DNA from: Aporhodopirellula aestuarii
Lineage (GTDB): Bacteria > Planctomycetota > Planctomycetia > Pirellulales > Pirellulaceae
DNA: 64,000 nucleotides
Direction: 5' to 3'
Assembly: GCF_023701485.1 (NCBI RefSeq)
Contig: NZ_JAMQBK010000065.1
Span: 20,226 to 84,225 of the forward strand
Under the pieces are notes generated by a model, which made no database searches, was not told the DNA's origin, and saw only the letters and a list, made by a program, of their open reading frames with translations. The position numbers and the translations under genes are program-made. Of this stretch, positions 17,450 through 26,638 are shown in pieces. Positions within the stretch are counted from its first letter, which is position 1. Each line of letters starts with the position of its first letter.

Positions 17450-19057
17450 ATGAGTCGCTGTTTTATCAATCCGGTTTTGTGTCTGCATTTGTTCGTCGTG
17501 GCGAGCGGGTGTTTTTGTGCTTCTCCGCTTTTTGCAGCCGATCCGGCTCACGAAACGGAAGCGTGGAGTCCCGGACGTTTACTGACGTGGGCGACGCCCG
17601 GCGTAAGCGGGAAGATCGACGAGGCGTCGAATTGGATTGAGAACGGACGTCCTGCCGACAAGGCACCCGATCGCGAAACGGACGTCGTGTTGCCGGCCGC
17701 TGATGAGATTTACACCGTCACCGGTGGACGTAACCATCAGGTCCGGCACGTCACGATTAAGAAGAACGCGCGGCTCAAGGGCGGGCATCGCAACGAAGTC
17801 GAGATTTGGGGCAATGTCGATGTTCTGCCGGAAGGAATGATCCGGTACGTGTCGGTCGTTGGTGGGAAACACACCTATTTCCGAGTGGAAGGAAGTGAGT
17901 TTCCGAACCCCCAAAACGGCCATGCGTTCCAGCATCCGTCACGTCGTCTTCCCGAGGAGCAGCTTAGCCGCGCTCAACTGTCGCACAAGTTTCAGGTGTG
18001 TAAATACGGAACCGCATCGGTTGAGTTTTATGGCAACCTCGGTGTCAGTGATGAGGTCATGCTGCAGCACGGCAAGATGATCATCAGTGGCGATTTTCGC
18101 TTCAGCGGTGTGACCAATAAGGGCACGTTGGAAGTTTACGACGGCGGTATTCTCGAGATTCAAACGGGCGGCCGCGTCGGTCCGTTCATGCCGGAGAATA
18201 ACAAGAACGTTTACAACATCAGTGTGTATCGAAACGGTGTAATCCAGGCTGGATCGCCAGAACGGCCGCTGACCGGTGATGCCTATTTGCTGCTCGGCTT
18301 TGGCGACAACGAGAAACTCGGTCACACCGGTCTCTATACCGCCGTTGGTTCGATGATGCGGGTCTACTCATCAGATCCGACCAAAGCTCGCTTGGTGGTT
18401 CAGGCGACTGCATCGGTGGCCGATTTTCGTGACGGGCTCGGTCAGTTGGTCGGAAATCCAGATGTGAAAGCCAATGGTAAGAACGGCATCGCGATGCAGC
18501 TCGGTGGTGACGTGGAATTGGATGGTGTGCACTTCGATTATGTTTGCGATGGTGGCATCGCGACGACGGACCCTGAGACACCAAAACAATGGAAGCATGT
18601 TACCTTCGGTGCGCATAATGCGGGCCCGGAAGACACGCTGTTCTCGCAAGTGGTTGCCGATACGAACTCGTATTACCACACCCGCAACGACCAGCAATCC
18701 GAATGGGGATTGACCGAAACCGCGATGGCGTCGATGCGGAGCTATCTCGAACAGTCCGATCCGTTCCGATTGCGAACGGTGCCTGAGAACACCGAAATGA
18801 AAACTGTTGGCAAGGGCAATAAATCGATTCAAACGCCGGTCGCGGTGGTTTTTGACGAGCCGGTTCTCGTCTCGATCGAAACTCGCGTTCCCGGGGCACG
18901 GATCCGTTACACCACCGACGGAACCGAGCCTACCAAGGAGTCGCCCGCTTATACCGGTCCCATTCGGTTGAGTAAGACAACGAAGCTGATGATGAAGGCA
19001 TACAAAACCGGTGTGGGGTATAGCCCGACGACATCGACGACGTACGTGTTCCAGTAG
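17450..19057 (+). CDS. Secreted beta-helix-like protein with chitobiase C-terminal domain
   Basis: ATG 17450 gives 535 residues with a signal peptide (LHLFVVASGCFCASPLFA). The middle part is built of repeated short strands around Gly/Asn turns (VRHVTIKKNARLKGG, NKGTLEVYDGGILEIQTGG, GGDVELDGVHFDYV), as in a right-handed beta-helix or G8-like carbohydrate-binding fold. The last ~75 residues match the chitobiase/beta-hexosaminidase C-terminal domain (PGARIRYTTDGTEPTKESPAYTGPI). The product is probably a surface polysaccharide-binding or lyase-like protein; no catalytic residues can be named. It is the first gene after the 125-bp repeat array, and the next gene begins 84 bp after its stop. Confidence 0.7.
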   Translation: MSRCFINPVLCLHLFVVASGCFCASPLFAADPAHETEAWSPGRLLTWATPGVSGKIDEASNWIENGRPADKAPDRETDVVLPAADEIYTVTGGRNHQVRHVTIKKNARLKGGHRNEVEIWGNVDVLPEGMIRYVSVVGGKHTYFRVEGSEFPNPQNGHAFQHPSRRLPEEQLSRAQLSHKFQVCKYGTASVEFYGNLGVSDEVMLQHGKMIISGDFRFSGVTNKGTLEVYDGGILEIQTGGRVGPFMPENNKNVYNISVYRNGVIQAGSPERPLTGDAYLLLGFGDNEKLGHTGLYTAVGSMMRVYSSDPTKARLVVQATASVADFRDGLGQLVGNPDVKANGKNGIAMQLGGDVELDGVHFDYVCDGGIATTDPETPKQWKHVTFGAHNAGPEDTLFSQVVADTNSYYHTRNDQQSEWGLTETAMASMRSYLEQSDPFRLRTVPENTEMKTVGKGNKSIQTPVAVVFDEPVLVSIETRVPGARIRYTTDGTEPTKESPAYTGPIRLSKTTKLMMKAYKTGVGYSPTTSTTYVFQ

Positions 19058-19141
19058 TCGTCGCGTCGAGTTGGGTTTTGGATGACCGGTGTCGAGTCAC
19101 CGGTGTTGCTTTTACGTCGTTTTATTGGTGATGGTTTACTC

Positions 19142-21169
19142 ATGAATTCTCGTTTGACGCTGTCCGTTTTGATCCTGTTGGCGATGGCGTCGGCGGTGTT
19201 GCCCACCGTCTCGCACGCGGTGATTAACGCGGGGCTCCAGCCCGCTGATCTTTTTCACTCTCGTTACACCACGGTTTGCATTCTCGACATCCTCGCTGTT
19301 GACCCTGACGCGGGGACGGCGCAATGCAAAATCAGTCGTTCGTTGAAGGGCAAGTTGATTGAAGATGCCGAGGTGATGTTGAATTTCACCGGGTCGATGA
19401 AAGGGGCGGCAGCAGCGGCAATGGCGGAAGGCGACATCGTTGTGGGCGACAAAGTCGTTGCGTTCGCGGGACGCCGCCGTGGACCAAAGGATCTGATGCT
19501 ATACGCCAACAGTTTCTATCTTGGTCAGATGAGTGAGCCGGGTTCATGGTCGCTCGACAAGAGCGGTGCGGCAATGGTGGGGCTCGACGGCGCCGCAATC
19601 AGCACATTGGCGGGAACGTGGAACGGGTCGAGCAGGCAACTTGCGGCTCTCGTTGAAGACATTGCCGCTGGACGCGATTTCTTTCCTCGCAAAGGTTATG
19701 CAAGATTTCAAACCGATCGGTTGCTAAAGCAGTTTGAGGCACCGGTGACGGGTGTTGCCGCTTATGATCTCGATGGCGATGGTGATCTCGACGTGGTCGC
19801 GTGTGCGGGGTCGGTTTCCGTCTTCATGCAGGGCGACGATCAGAAGTTCGCTGACGCAACGGAGGCTCTCGGGCTGAGTGGAGCTTCATCGCTTGGTTGT
19901 GGAGCGGCTGATATCAACGGCGATGGCCTGACAGACCTTTTATTGGGAACGACGATCTACAACGGAAGATTTGCGAACGGGCGATTGTCGTTCGTTAAGA
20001 ATGATCACGCACTGTCCGGTGCCAGCGAGTTCTCGGCCTCGCTCAAGACATCTGCGTTCGTTGAACTCAATGGCGACGGTTATCCCGACATCGTGATGAG
20101 CGTTGTGGGAGGTGGCTTGCGAGCGTTCTTGAATCCCGGCGAAGCGGGCGGCAGTTTTACGGATGCGACCGCATCGTTGGGGCTCGACCGAGCGGAATGT
20201 GGCGGCGGCGGAAATGGTTTTGTCTCCCCAGGGCATTGGAACGATGACATGCGGACAGACTTGTTTTATGCATCCGAGCTTGGTTACTTTTTGGTTCAAA
20301 ACGAGGCGGGCGTTTTTGAACCGGTTGCGCATGAGATTGATTTCAAATTCACGTCCAGCGCCACCGGAAACGTGGGCGAAACGGGAGCGGGGGTGTTCCT
20401 GCCGCTGTTTTCACCCGAACACATGGATCTTGTCGTGCCGCTCGAAGATGGCTGGATCGTCGTCGCCAATCAGGACGGTGTTCCGGTCGACGTGACACGA
20501 TGGGGCAATGAAATCAGCGAAGGTTCGCAAGCTCACTTGGCGACGATCGCCGAAGATTTGAATTGCGATGGGCACGTCGATTTCTTCACGATCAGCAGTG
20601 CTGAGAACGGCCACAACCGTTATATCGTTAATCGTGGCTACGGTTCGTTCATGCTCGGTACGACTCACAAACACTACGAACACATGTTCGACGGGCCGTC
20701 CAGTGAATTGGGAGGTTTGGCGTGTGCGGCGGGCGATTTAAACAACGACGGGGCACCTGATCTCGTTGTCGGAAACGCTCACGGGCATCTGACGCTGATC
20801 TTTAACGACACGCTCGCGGCGCGAGCACCGGTGGCGCACCCTGCACCGGAGATTGCCGCGATCGAGAACGTGAAGCTATTGACCGTGCATGTGCTCGGTT
20901 CCAAAGGGATCGTCAACGCGAGGGTGATGTTGCATGACGCTTCCGGACGGCTTGTCGCTCGCCGCGATTTGACGAACAACGTTTCGGCGGGATCGTGTAG
21001 CGCGGCCAACGCGGTGATCTCGGTGCGGATGCCGGTCGACGGCCGATGCAAAGCAACTGTTCTTTATTCGGATGGCCTCACGCGAACAGCTGAGGTTGAC
21101 CTTTCTTCAAGTCCCCATAATGTCGTGGTTGTTGACCGCGGTGAAGTTGGTCCAGATGATGAGTTTTAA
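19142..21169 (+). CDS. Secreted FG-GAP/VCBS integrin-like repeat protein
   Basis: The frame opens at ATG 19082, but ATG 19142 starts directly with a signal peptide (MNSRLTLSVLILLAMASAV...VSHA), so 675 residues are preferred. Calcium-binding FG-GAP-type repeats are clear: YDLDGDGDLDVVAC, DINGDGLTDLLLG, ELNGDGYPDIVMS, DLNCDGHVDFF and DLNNDGAPDLVVGN. They imply a seven-bladed propeller between residues ~190 and 570, preceded by an NTR-like N-terminal domain and followed by a beta domain. It is exported and likely mediates binding or adhesion. Its stop overlaps the start region of the PQQ-propeller gene, so the three genes from here to 26479 look translationally coupled. Confidence 0.85.
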   Translation: MNSRLTLSVLILLAMASAVLPTVSHAVINAGLQPADLFHSRYTTVCILDILAVDPDAGTAQCKISRSLKGKLIEDAEVMLNFTGSMKGAAAAAMAEGDIVVGDKVVAFAGRRRGPKDLMLYANSFYLGQMSEPGSWSLDKSGAAMVGLDGAAISTLAGTWNGSSRQLAALVEDIAAGRDFFPRKGYARFQTDRLLKQFEAPVTGVAAYDLDGDGDLDVVACAGSVSVFMQGDDQKFADATEALGLSGASSLGCGAADINGDGLTDLLLGTTIYNGRFANGRLSFVKNDHALSGASEFSASLKTSAFVELNGDGYPDIVMSVVGGGLRAFLNPGEAGGSFTDATASLGLDRAECGGGGNGFVSPGHWNDDMRTDLFYASELGYFLVQNEAGVFEPVAHEIDFKFTSSATGNVGETGAGVFLPLFSPEHMDLVVPLEDGWIVVANQDGVPVDVTRWGNEISEGSQAHLATIAEDLNCDGHVDFFTISSAENGHNRYIVNRGYGSFMLGTTHKHYEHMFDGPSSELGGLACAAGDLNNDGAPDLVVGNAHGHLTLIFNDTLAARAPVAHPAPEIAAIENVKLLTVHVLGSKGIVNARVMLHDASGRLVARRDLTNNVSAGSCSAANAVISVRMPVDGRCKATVLYSDGLTRTAEVDLSSSPHNVVVVDRGEVGPDDEF

Positions 21170-22886
21170 TTTTGTTGAGACGTTTACCTGTCCGCACGGG
21201 CCGCTCGCGGTAGTGCCGGTGGTGGTCAACGCGGGGGCTGCGTTGTTCCCTGTGATACTGGCTGCAATCACAACGTTTGTCGCCTTACTGTTCAAGCCGC
21301 GCGAGCTGATGCGTGTTTGTCGCGAGAAGCCTTTGGTGCCAATCGTGGTGATGGGGCTCGCCGGAGCTTTCGGTGCGTTGTTGATGTTTTGGCCAACTGG
21401 CGGAGGAGCCTCGGACGCCGCGCCGGCCGGTCGTCGGGGGGACGTCGCACGGACGCCCGCAAGCGGCACGAATAACGCTGGCGGTGGTGCCGTGTACGTC
21501 GACTGGACTCGCGTCGCGTTGGAACGCATCGCGGCGAGGGAGCGATTGGCGATGGCGGATGCCACACGAGAGACGACTCCGACAGCGTTTGTAGCGACGA
21601 AATCTGGGGGGGAGCTCGGTGGTGATCTGGAAAAAGAGACCGCATTCATTTTCCGTGGTGGAAATCAACGTTTGGGCGTGCTCGGTGACGTGCCGCCAGT
21701 CGGATTGCAACGAGTCTGGCACCACTATCCGACCTGGATTGATGAGTCGGGCGTGGAAAGCGAAGACACCGAGGCGATGATTCTGTCGAGCGCGGCGGTT
21801 TACGGTGATCGTGTTTATGGTGCTTCGTGTTTGCTCGATCCGCCGGATACTTATGGTGCGATCTTCTGTCTCGATGCGAAATCCGGCAAGCAGATTTGGT
21901 CGCTCGATCGGGACGGCGACGTTGACTTCAAAGGTTTCTTCAGTTCGCCCGCGATTAGCGCTGATGGACGTTATCTCGTCATCGGTCAGGGGCTGCATCC
22001 GGACAGTCATTGCACGTTGATCTGCGTGGACACCGAGGCGGGACGCGTGCACTGGACGTTGCCGACGACACTGCACTTGGAGAGTTCGCCGGTGATTGAT
22101 GGCGATACGGTTTATATCGGTGCCGGCGCGATCGAGGACCCTGCGTCCCACAAGGCGCTCAGTCATTCTGGTTATGTGCTCGCTGCTCGGCTATCTGACG
22201 GTGAGCAGTTATGGCAACACGATGTTGCGGACCCCGAAAGTTCGCCTGTTGTCAGTGACGGGGTGCTCTATATCGGTAGCGGGTTTAACGGGAAGGCGAT
22301 CGTTGCTCTGAGTACGGACCCGAACGTCGCGGCGGACGCACGCGAACTATGGAGGACGCCGACACCCTATCCGATCACCGGTGCGATCACCTTGCATGGT
22401 GATTTGGTGATTGCCGGCGGTGGTAACGGTGACTTTGTTTATCGTGATCCCAATCCGGCGGGCGTCGTGATGGCTCTCGATTCGAAAACAGGTGAAGTCG
22501 TTTGGCAATCGGAGATGCCAGACGCGGTGCTCGGCGCCGTTGCGGCGGGCAAGTATCTCGTTTGCGGCGTTGCCAATGGTGAAGTGATGGCTCTCGATCC
22601 CGACGGAGGCAAGCCGGTTTGGGCGTCCCGGATCAGCGGCGTGGCACCGGTGCTCGCGGCGCCTTCGGTGACGGATCGCGAAGTGTTCGCGGTAAGCCAA
22701 GACGGGTACCTCGCGAGGTTCAACTTGGAGACCGGTGAGGAAATCGAGAACCTCTACATCAACTCCGAAGAGAAACCAGGGTCGCAAGGACTCAGCATCA
22801 GTTCTCCGCTGGTGGTCGATGGACGTCTTTTCGTGGGCAGTGAAACGGGCGGACTGCGCGCGTATGCGGGAGGCTTGGCAAAGTGA
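21120..22886 (+). CDS. Membrane-anchored PQQ-like beta-propeller protein
   Basis: The 588-residue product (ATG 21120; ATG 21156 or 21159 are possible and also overlap the upstream stop) has two N-terminal membrane helices (VVVNAGAALFPVILAAITTFVALLF and VPIVVMGLAGAFGALLMFW). A linker follows, then an eight-bladed PQQ-type propeller from about residue 175: GAIFCLDAKSGKQIWSL, LICVDTEAGRVHWTL, VLAARLSDGEQLWQHDV, VMALDSKTGEVVWQ, VMALDPDGGKPVWAS and YLARFNLETGEEIE. The family includes quinoprotein dehydrogenases and BamB-like scaffolds. No quinone-binding Cys-Cys pair or dehydrogenase residues are obvious, so a scaffolding role is as likely. Its stop overlaps the next start by four bases (GTGA). 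Confidence 0.85.
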   Translation: MSWLLTAVKLVQMMSFNFVETFTCPHGPLAVVPVVVNAGAALFPVILAAITTFVALLFKPRELMRVCREKPLVPIVVMGLAGAFGALLMFWPTGGGASDAAPAGRRGDVARTPASGTNNAGGGAVYVDWTRVALERIAARERLAMADATRETTPTAFVATKSGGELGGDLEKETAFIFRGGNQRLGVLGDVPPVGLQRVWHHYPTWIDESGVESEDTEAMILSSAAVYGDRVYGASCLLDPPDTYGAIFCLDAKSGKQIWSLDRDGDVDFKGFFSSPAISADGRYLVIGQGLHPDSHCTLICVDTEAGRVHWTLPTTLHLESSPVIDGDTVYIGAGAIEDPASHKALSHSGYVLAARLSDGEQLWQHDVADPESSPVVSDGVLYIGSGFNGKAIVALSTDPNVAADARELWRTPTPYPITGAITLHGDLVIAGGGNGDFVYRDPNPAGVVMALDSKTGEVVWQSEMPDAVLGAVAAGKYLVCGVANGEVMALDPDGGKPVWASRISGVAPVLAAPSVTDREVFAVSQDGYLARFNLETGEEIENLYINSEEKPGSQGLSISSPLVVDGRLFVGSETGGLRAYAGGLAK

Positions 22887-25800
22887 GTGATTTCAACTCG
22901 CCACTGATCGTTCCGCTCGCCGACGCAACCAACGCGGCACTCGTGGGTGGCAAAGCCGTTAATCTCGCGGCGATGATTCGCGCGGGATTGCCGGTCCCAG
23001 ATGGCTTTGTCGTGACGACGGCGGCGTATTTGGCGAGGCAGGATCGACGCGATGATATCGTCGCCCAAATTCGCGAGGCCCACCATTCGCTAGAGAGTGA
23101 TCTCGTGGCGGCTCGTTCGTCGGCCACGGCTGAGGATTTGGCTGGCGCATCGATGGCGGGACAGTACGACACGTTCTTGAATTTGGCGACCGCTGACAGC
23201 GTCGTGGATGCGGTTGTCCGATGTTGGGAGAGTATCGGCAGCGATCGAGTTGCCGCGTATTTGAGTGAACAAGGGATCGATCCATCGGGTGTGGCCATGG
23301 CGGTGGTGGTGCAAAAGCTCGTACCCGCCGCGGTCGCCGGCGTCTTGTTCACCACCAATCCGCGAACGGGCTCGTCGAGCGAGATGCTGATGGAAGCATC
23401 GTGGGGATTGGGAGAGTCAGTCGTCTCGGGAGAAGTTCAACCGGACATTGTCCGTGTCGCGATTGATCCTTGTGAAGTGCTGCAGTACACGGTGGCTGAT
23501 AAGACGGTGCGGTTGTTGCCGGGGGCGACGGAGAATGAGTCAACGCCGGATGGTCTAAGGCGACACGCCTGTCTGACGTTTCCAGCGATTCGAATGCTGT
23601 GTGATTTGGGACGTCGAGCGGCACGCCATTTTGACCATCCGCAAGACATCGAATGGGCAATCGATGATGAGGGACAAGTGCATTTGTTGCAGTCTCGCGC
23701 GATCACAACGCTCGACGATGCGGCGGCCTATCAGTCATTGCTTGCGAATACGATTGAACATCTCGGTAACGAAGTCGCAGACGGGCGGGGGCCTTGGGTG
23801 CGTCACAACCTCGATGAAACGCTCGTGAATCCGACCCCGTTGAGCTGGGATGTCGTTCGCCGGTTCATGTCCGGTGATGGTGGCTTTGGAGAAATGTATC
23901 GTCGTGTCGGGTTCGAACCATCCGACGTCGTCGCAAAAGACGGTTGCCTCGAACGGATAGGCAACGGCATCTACATGGATTGTTCGCGTATGCCAGAAAT
24001 GTTCTTCGCAGACTATCCGTTTGAGTACGATCCGAAACGGTTGCGAGAGAACCCTGACGCCGCTCAAGAACCGCCGACGGTTCCACGAGGCGGCGTAAGA
24101 ACGCAGGGGATGGCGGCACGGAAAGCGAGCGAGGTTACCAACACGCTTCGCCGCGAAGCCGAAACGCTCGACCATCGTTTCGATGGCGTCTTTGTCCCGG
24201 CAATCGATGGCTGGTTGCAGCGAGAGGCCGCACGCGATCTTTCATGTTTGGACAATGAGAATTTGGTCGAATTGTGGACCAAGCGTGAAAAGAAGGTGAT
24301 GGATGAATTTGGGGCGGACGCGTTTCTGCCTAGCATGATCGAAGCTCTCGCTGTGGCGGAACTGCGGGGGTTTCTCGCCGGTCACTTTTGGGATGAGGAC
24401 CCCGATGAACTCGTGCACGTACTGAGCGTCAGTCCGCAACCCGACCAAACGTCACTCGCCAACGCGGCACTTCGTGAGCTCGCGTTGGGGAGTCGGTCAC
24501 TGGATGATTGGCTTGCCGACCACGGGCATCGCGGCCCTGGTGAGTTTGACCTCGCGACACCCCGATGGCGTGAACGACCCGACGACGTGCTGCGGATGGC
24601 CGAGCAATTAGGGAATAGTTCGGATCCGGCAGAGAAGCACCGCGCGAGGGTTGCCGATGCGGAAGCGACGCTCGCACGGTTGAAGAAGCTGTTGTCACTC
24701 CAGCATGCGGCGCAGTTGGAAACACACGTGCGACTGCTGCAGCGATACATTCGCTTCCGCGAAGATGGTAAGTATCACTTGATGCGAGCGTATGCCGTGC
24801 TTCGCGAAACTGCACTCGAATGCGGCCGTCGGCTCGGCATCGGTGACGACGTTTTCTACTTGACCGTCCACGAAATGAGCGACGCGTTGCGTGGTGGTTA
24901 TCTTCCCGAGGATCAAGTTGCAAAAAGACGAGCAGAGCGACAGGCTGCCGCCCGATTGCACACGCCACGTGTGATCGAGGCCCAGGATATTGAAACGATC
25001 GGTCAGCATGAGGTTGCCGTCGATGCCGAACAATGGCCGTCGCATCCCGTGTCCAGCGGCACAGCGAGCGGTCCTGTTCGAGTCGTGCTGTCTCCCGAGA
25101 AAGCGTTGAATCTTGGCGCCGGGTACATTCTCGTTTGTCCCAGCACCGACCCTTCTTGGACTCCACTTTTTGCGAACGCCGCCGGTCTTGTGTTGGAGCG
25201 AGGTGGCACGCTTTCTCACGGCGCCATTGTGGCTCGTGAACTCGGATTGCCCGCGGTCGTGCTCGACGACGCGACCAAGCTATTGGCCGATGGTGAGATG
25301 ATCAGCATTGACGCCAATCAAGGACGGGTGGCTCGTTCGTCGTCTGAGTCGATTGGTGCCAAAACCGACGATGCGGAAAGTATCGAGATCGAACGCACGA
25401 TGCTGCCGCCTCCGGTTGGGCCTCGTGAAACCGGTGCAAATCAGCTCGCGATTGTCGCCGCGTGTGGATGGGGCGTGTTCCTCGCCGGGTTCTATTTGTT
25501 ACCGGCGTCCTGGGTGAAAGAACCCTCCTTTGCATTGATCGATTGGTTCTTGTGGCCACTGGTGCGAAGCATCGGTATGGTTGGTACGGTGGCTTTGGTT
25601 GGTGGTCTGTTCTCGGCGTTCTTGCTCGTCGCCCAGCGTATTCTCACCGACAACGCACGACTCTTTGAAGCGAAACGTCGTTCAGCGGCGCTGCGTCGGG
25701 CGGCTACCAAACTGCCTGCTGATAGTGCTCGTCGCGCCGCGATGATGGACGCTGTCAAACCGGTCAGTGGACGTGTGCTGCGAGCCTCGATGGTGCCGCT

Positions 25801-26479
25801 GGCCTTTGTGCTCGGACCGATGATGATTGTGTTTCTCTGGTTTCCCGAGCGGGTCGATCCGGCGGTGTGGAATCCGGATCCCGGTCGTGGTGTGAGCATT
25901 GTGGCGGAAATTGATGGCGATACCACGCGGGCCGTTAAGCTCGAAGTTCCCACGACGCTTGCTCTGGAAACGGGTGTCCCGGCCGAACGCACGCTCCCGG
26001 CCATCCGTCATGAACTCGAAGAACTTCGCCGAGAATGGCAAAGCAGCGATCTGGTTGAGTATCCGTGGGAAATCCAAGCGGCCGGTGACCACGCCCGCGA
26101 GGCCCTCGTCGGTTCGCTCAACGCTTTTTTGCGAGAAGGGATTCCGCCACAGAAAATCAGTTGGCGTTTGAAGGTGCCCGATGATGCCGTCGGTCGTCAC
26201 CTCGTTCGCTTGTATCCGCCGACCTTGGAGGAACCGCTGGAGATACCGATCACATTTGGGGACACTCATCCGCCGATGCACACTGAGATCGTCACTCCCG
26301 ATGGGAGTGGCATTGTTTCGCTTGAGGTGATTCACCCGCGACCGCTGACCCAACAACTCTTTTGGACACCGCTCGCCACTCTGGGTGGACCGGCGTGGGA
26401 CTTTGGTTGGCTCGGTGCCTACTTGGTCGCATACCTCGCGGTGATGATGCTCGGAAAGCGACTCTTGCGGATTCCCTGA
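22883..26479 (+). CDS. PEP-synthase/rifampicin-phosphotransferase-like enzyme fused to a DUF106/EMC3-like membrane module
   Basis: GTG 22883 overlaps the upstream stop. Residues 1-310 are a PPDK-type ATP-grasp: LVGGKAVNLAAM (Lys24), VAARSSATAEDLAGASMAGQYDTFLN (Arg78), LMEASWGLGESVVSGEVQPD and DIEWAIDDEGQVHLLQSR. Residues 320-740 form a helical middle domain comparable in place to the substrate domain of rifampicin phosphotransferase. Residues ~750-840 are the swivelling phospho-His domain (GGTLSHGAIVARELGLPAVV, His779). The PEP/pyruvate TIM barrel of true PpsA/PPDK is absent. Unexpectedly, ~350 more residues follow: two membrane helices (~853-915), a charged segment (~916-965), a third helix (~968-988), a beta-rich domain and a last helix (~1174-1192). 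The helix/charged/helix part resembles DUF106/EMC3 proteins of the Oxa1 superfamily (inference). The enzymatic class is firm; substrate unknown. Confidence 0.85.
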   Translation: MSDFNSPLIVPLADATNAALVGGKAVNLAAMIRAGLPVPDGFVVTTAAYLARQDRRDDIVAQIREAHHSLESDLVAARSSATAEDLAGASMAGQYDTFLNLATADSVVDAVVRCWESIGSDRVAAYLSEQGIDPSGVAMAVVVQKLVPAAVAGVLFTTNPRTGSSSEMLMEASWGLGESVVSGEVQPDIVRVAIDPCEVLQYTVADKTVRLLPGATENESTPDGLRRHACLTFPAIRMLCDLGRRAARHFDHPQDIEWAIDDEGQVHLLQSRAITTLDDAAAYQSLLANTIEHLGNEVADGRGPWVRHNLDETLVNPTPLSWDVVRRFMSGDGGFGEMYRRVGFEPSDVVAKDGCLERIGNGIYMDCSRMPEMFFADYPFEYDPKRLRENPDAAQEPPTVPRGGVRTQGMAARKASEVTNTLRREAETLDHRFDGVFVPAIDGWLQREAARDLSCLDNENLVELWTKREKKVMDEFGADAFLPSMIEALAVAELRGFLAGHFWDEDPDELVHVLSVSPQPDQTSLANAALRELALGSRSLDDWLADHGHRGPGEFDLATPRWRERPDDVLRMAEQLGNSSDPAEKHRARVADAEATLARLKKLLSLQHAAQLETHVRLLQRYIRFREDGKYHLMRAYAVLRETALECGRRLGIGDDVFYLTVHEMSDALRGGYLPEDQVAKRRAERQAAARLHTPRVIEAQDIETIGQHEVAVDAEQWPSHPVSSGTASGPVRVVLSPEKALNLGAGYILVCPSTDPSWTPLFANAAGLVLERGGTLSHGAIVARELGLPAVVLDDATKLLADGEMISIDANQGRVARSSSESIGAKTDDAESIEIERTMLPPPVGPRETGANQLAIVAACGWGVFLAGFYLLPASWVKEPSFALIDWFLWPLVRSIGMVGTVALVGGLFSAFLLVAQRILTDNARLFEAKRRSAALRRAATKLPADSARRAAMMDAVKPVSGRVLRASMVPLAFVLGPMMIVFLWFPERVDPAVWNPDPGRGVSIVAEIDGDTTRAVKLEVPTTLALETGVPAERTLPAIRHELEELRREWQSSDLVEYPWEIQAAGDHAREALVGSLNAFLREGIPPQKISWRLKVPDDAVGRHLVRLYPPTLEEPLEIPITFGDTHPPMHTEIVTPDGSGIVSLEVIHPRPLTQQLFWTPLATLGGPAWDFGWLGAYLVAYLAVMMLGKRLLRIP

Positions 26480-26638
26480 TTTGCCTGACGCGGATTCTCG
26501 TGGTGGGCGTACAGATGGCACGCATCGCAAAGGGTACGGTGTCGGCTTGGGAAGCGGTTTCAACGGTAGAGGGTCGTAGGTAGACTCTTCCCGGGGATCT
26601 CACGCCCGTTCTGCCCGTAACAACCGTTTGGCAATCGC

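Noticed and set aside
22883..26479. Two separate genes wrongly joined
   Set aside because: The frame is continuous with steady codon use through the junction at residue ~840, and no start-like site or stop is seen; a real fusion is the simpler reading, though resequencing would settle it.
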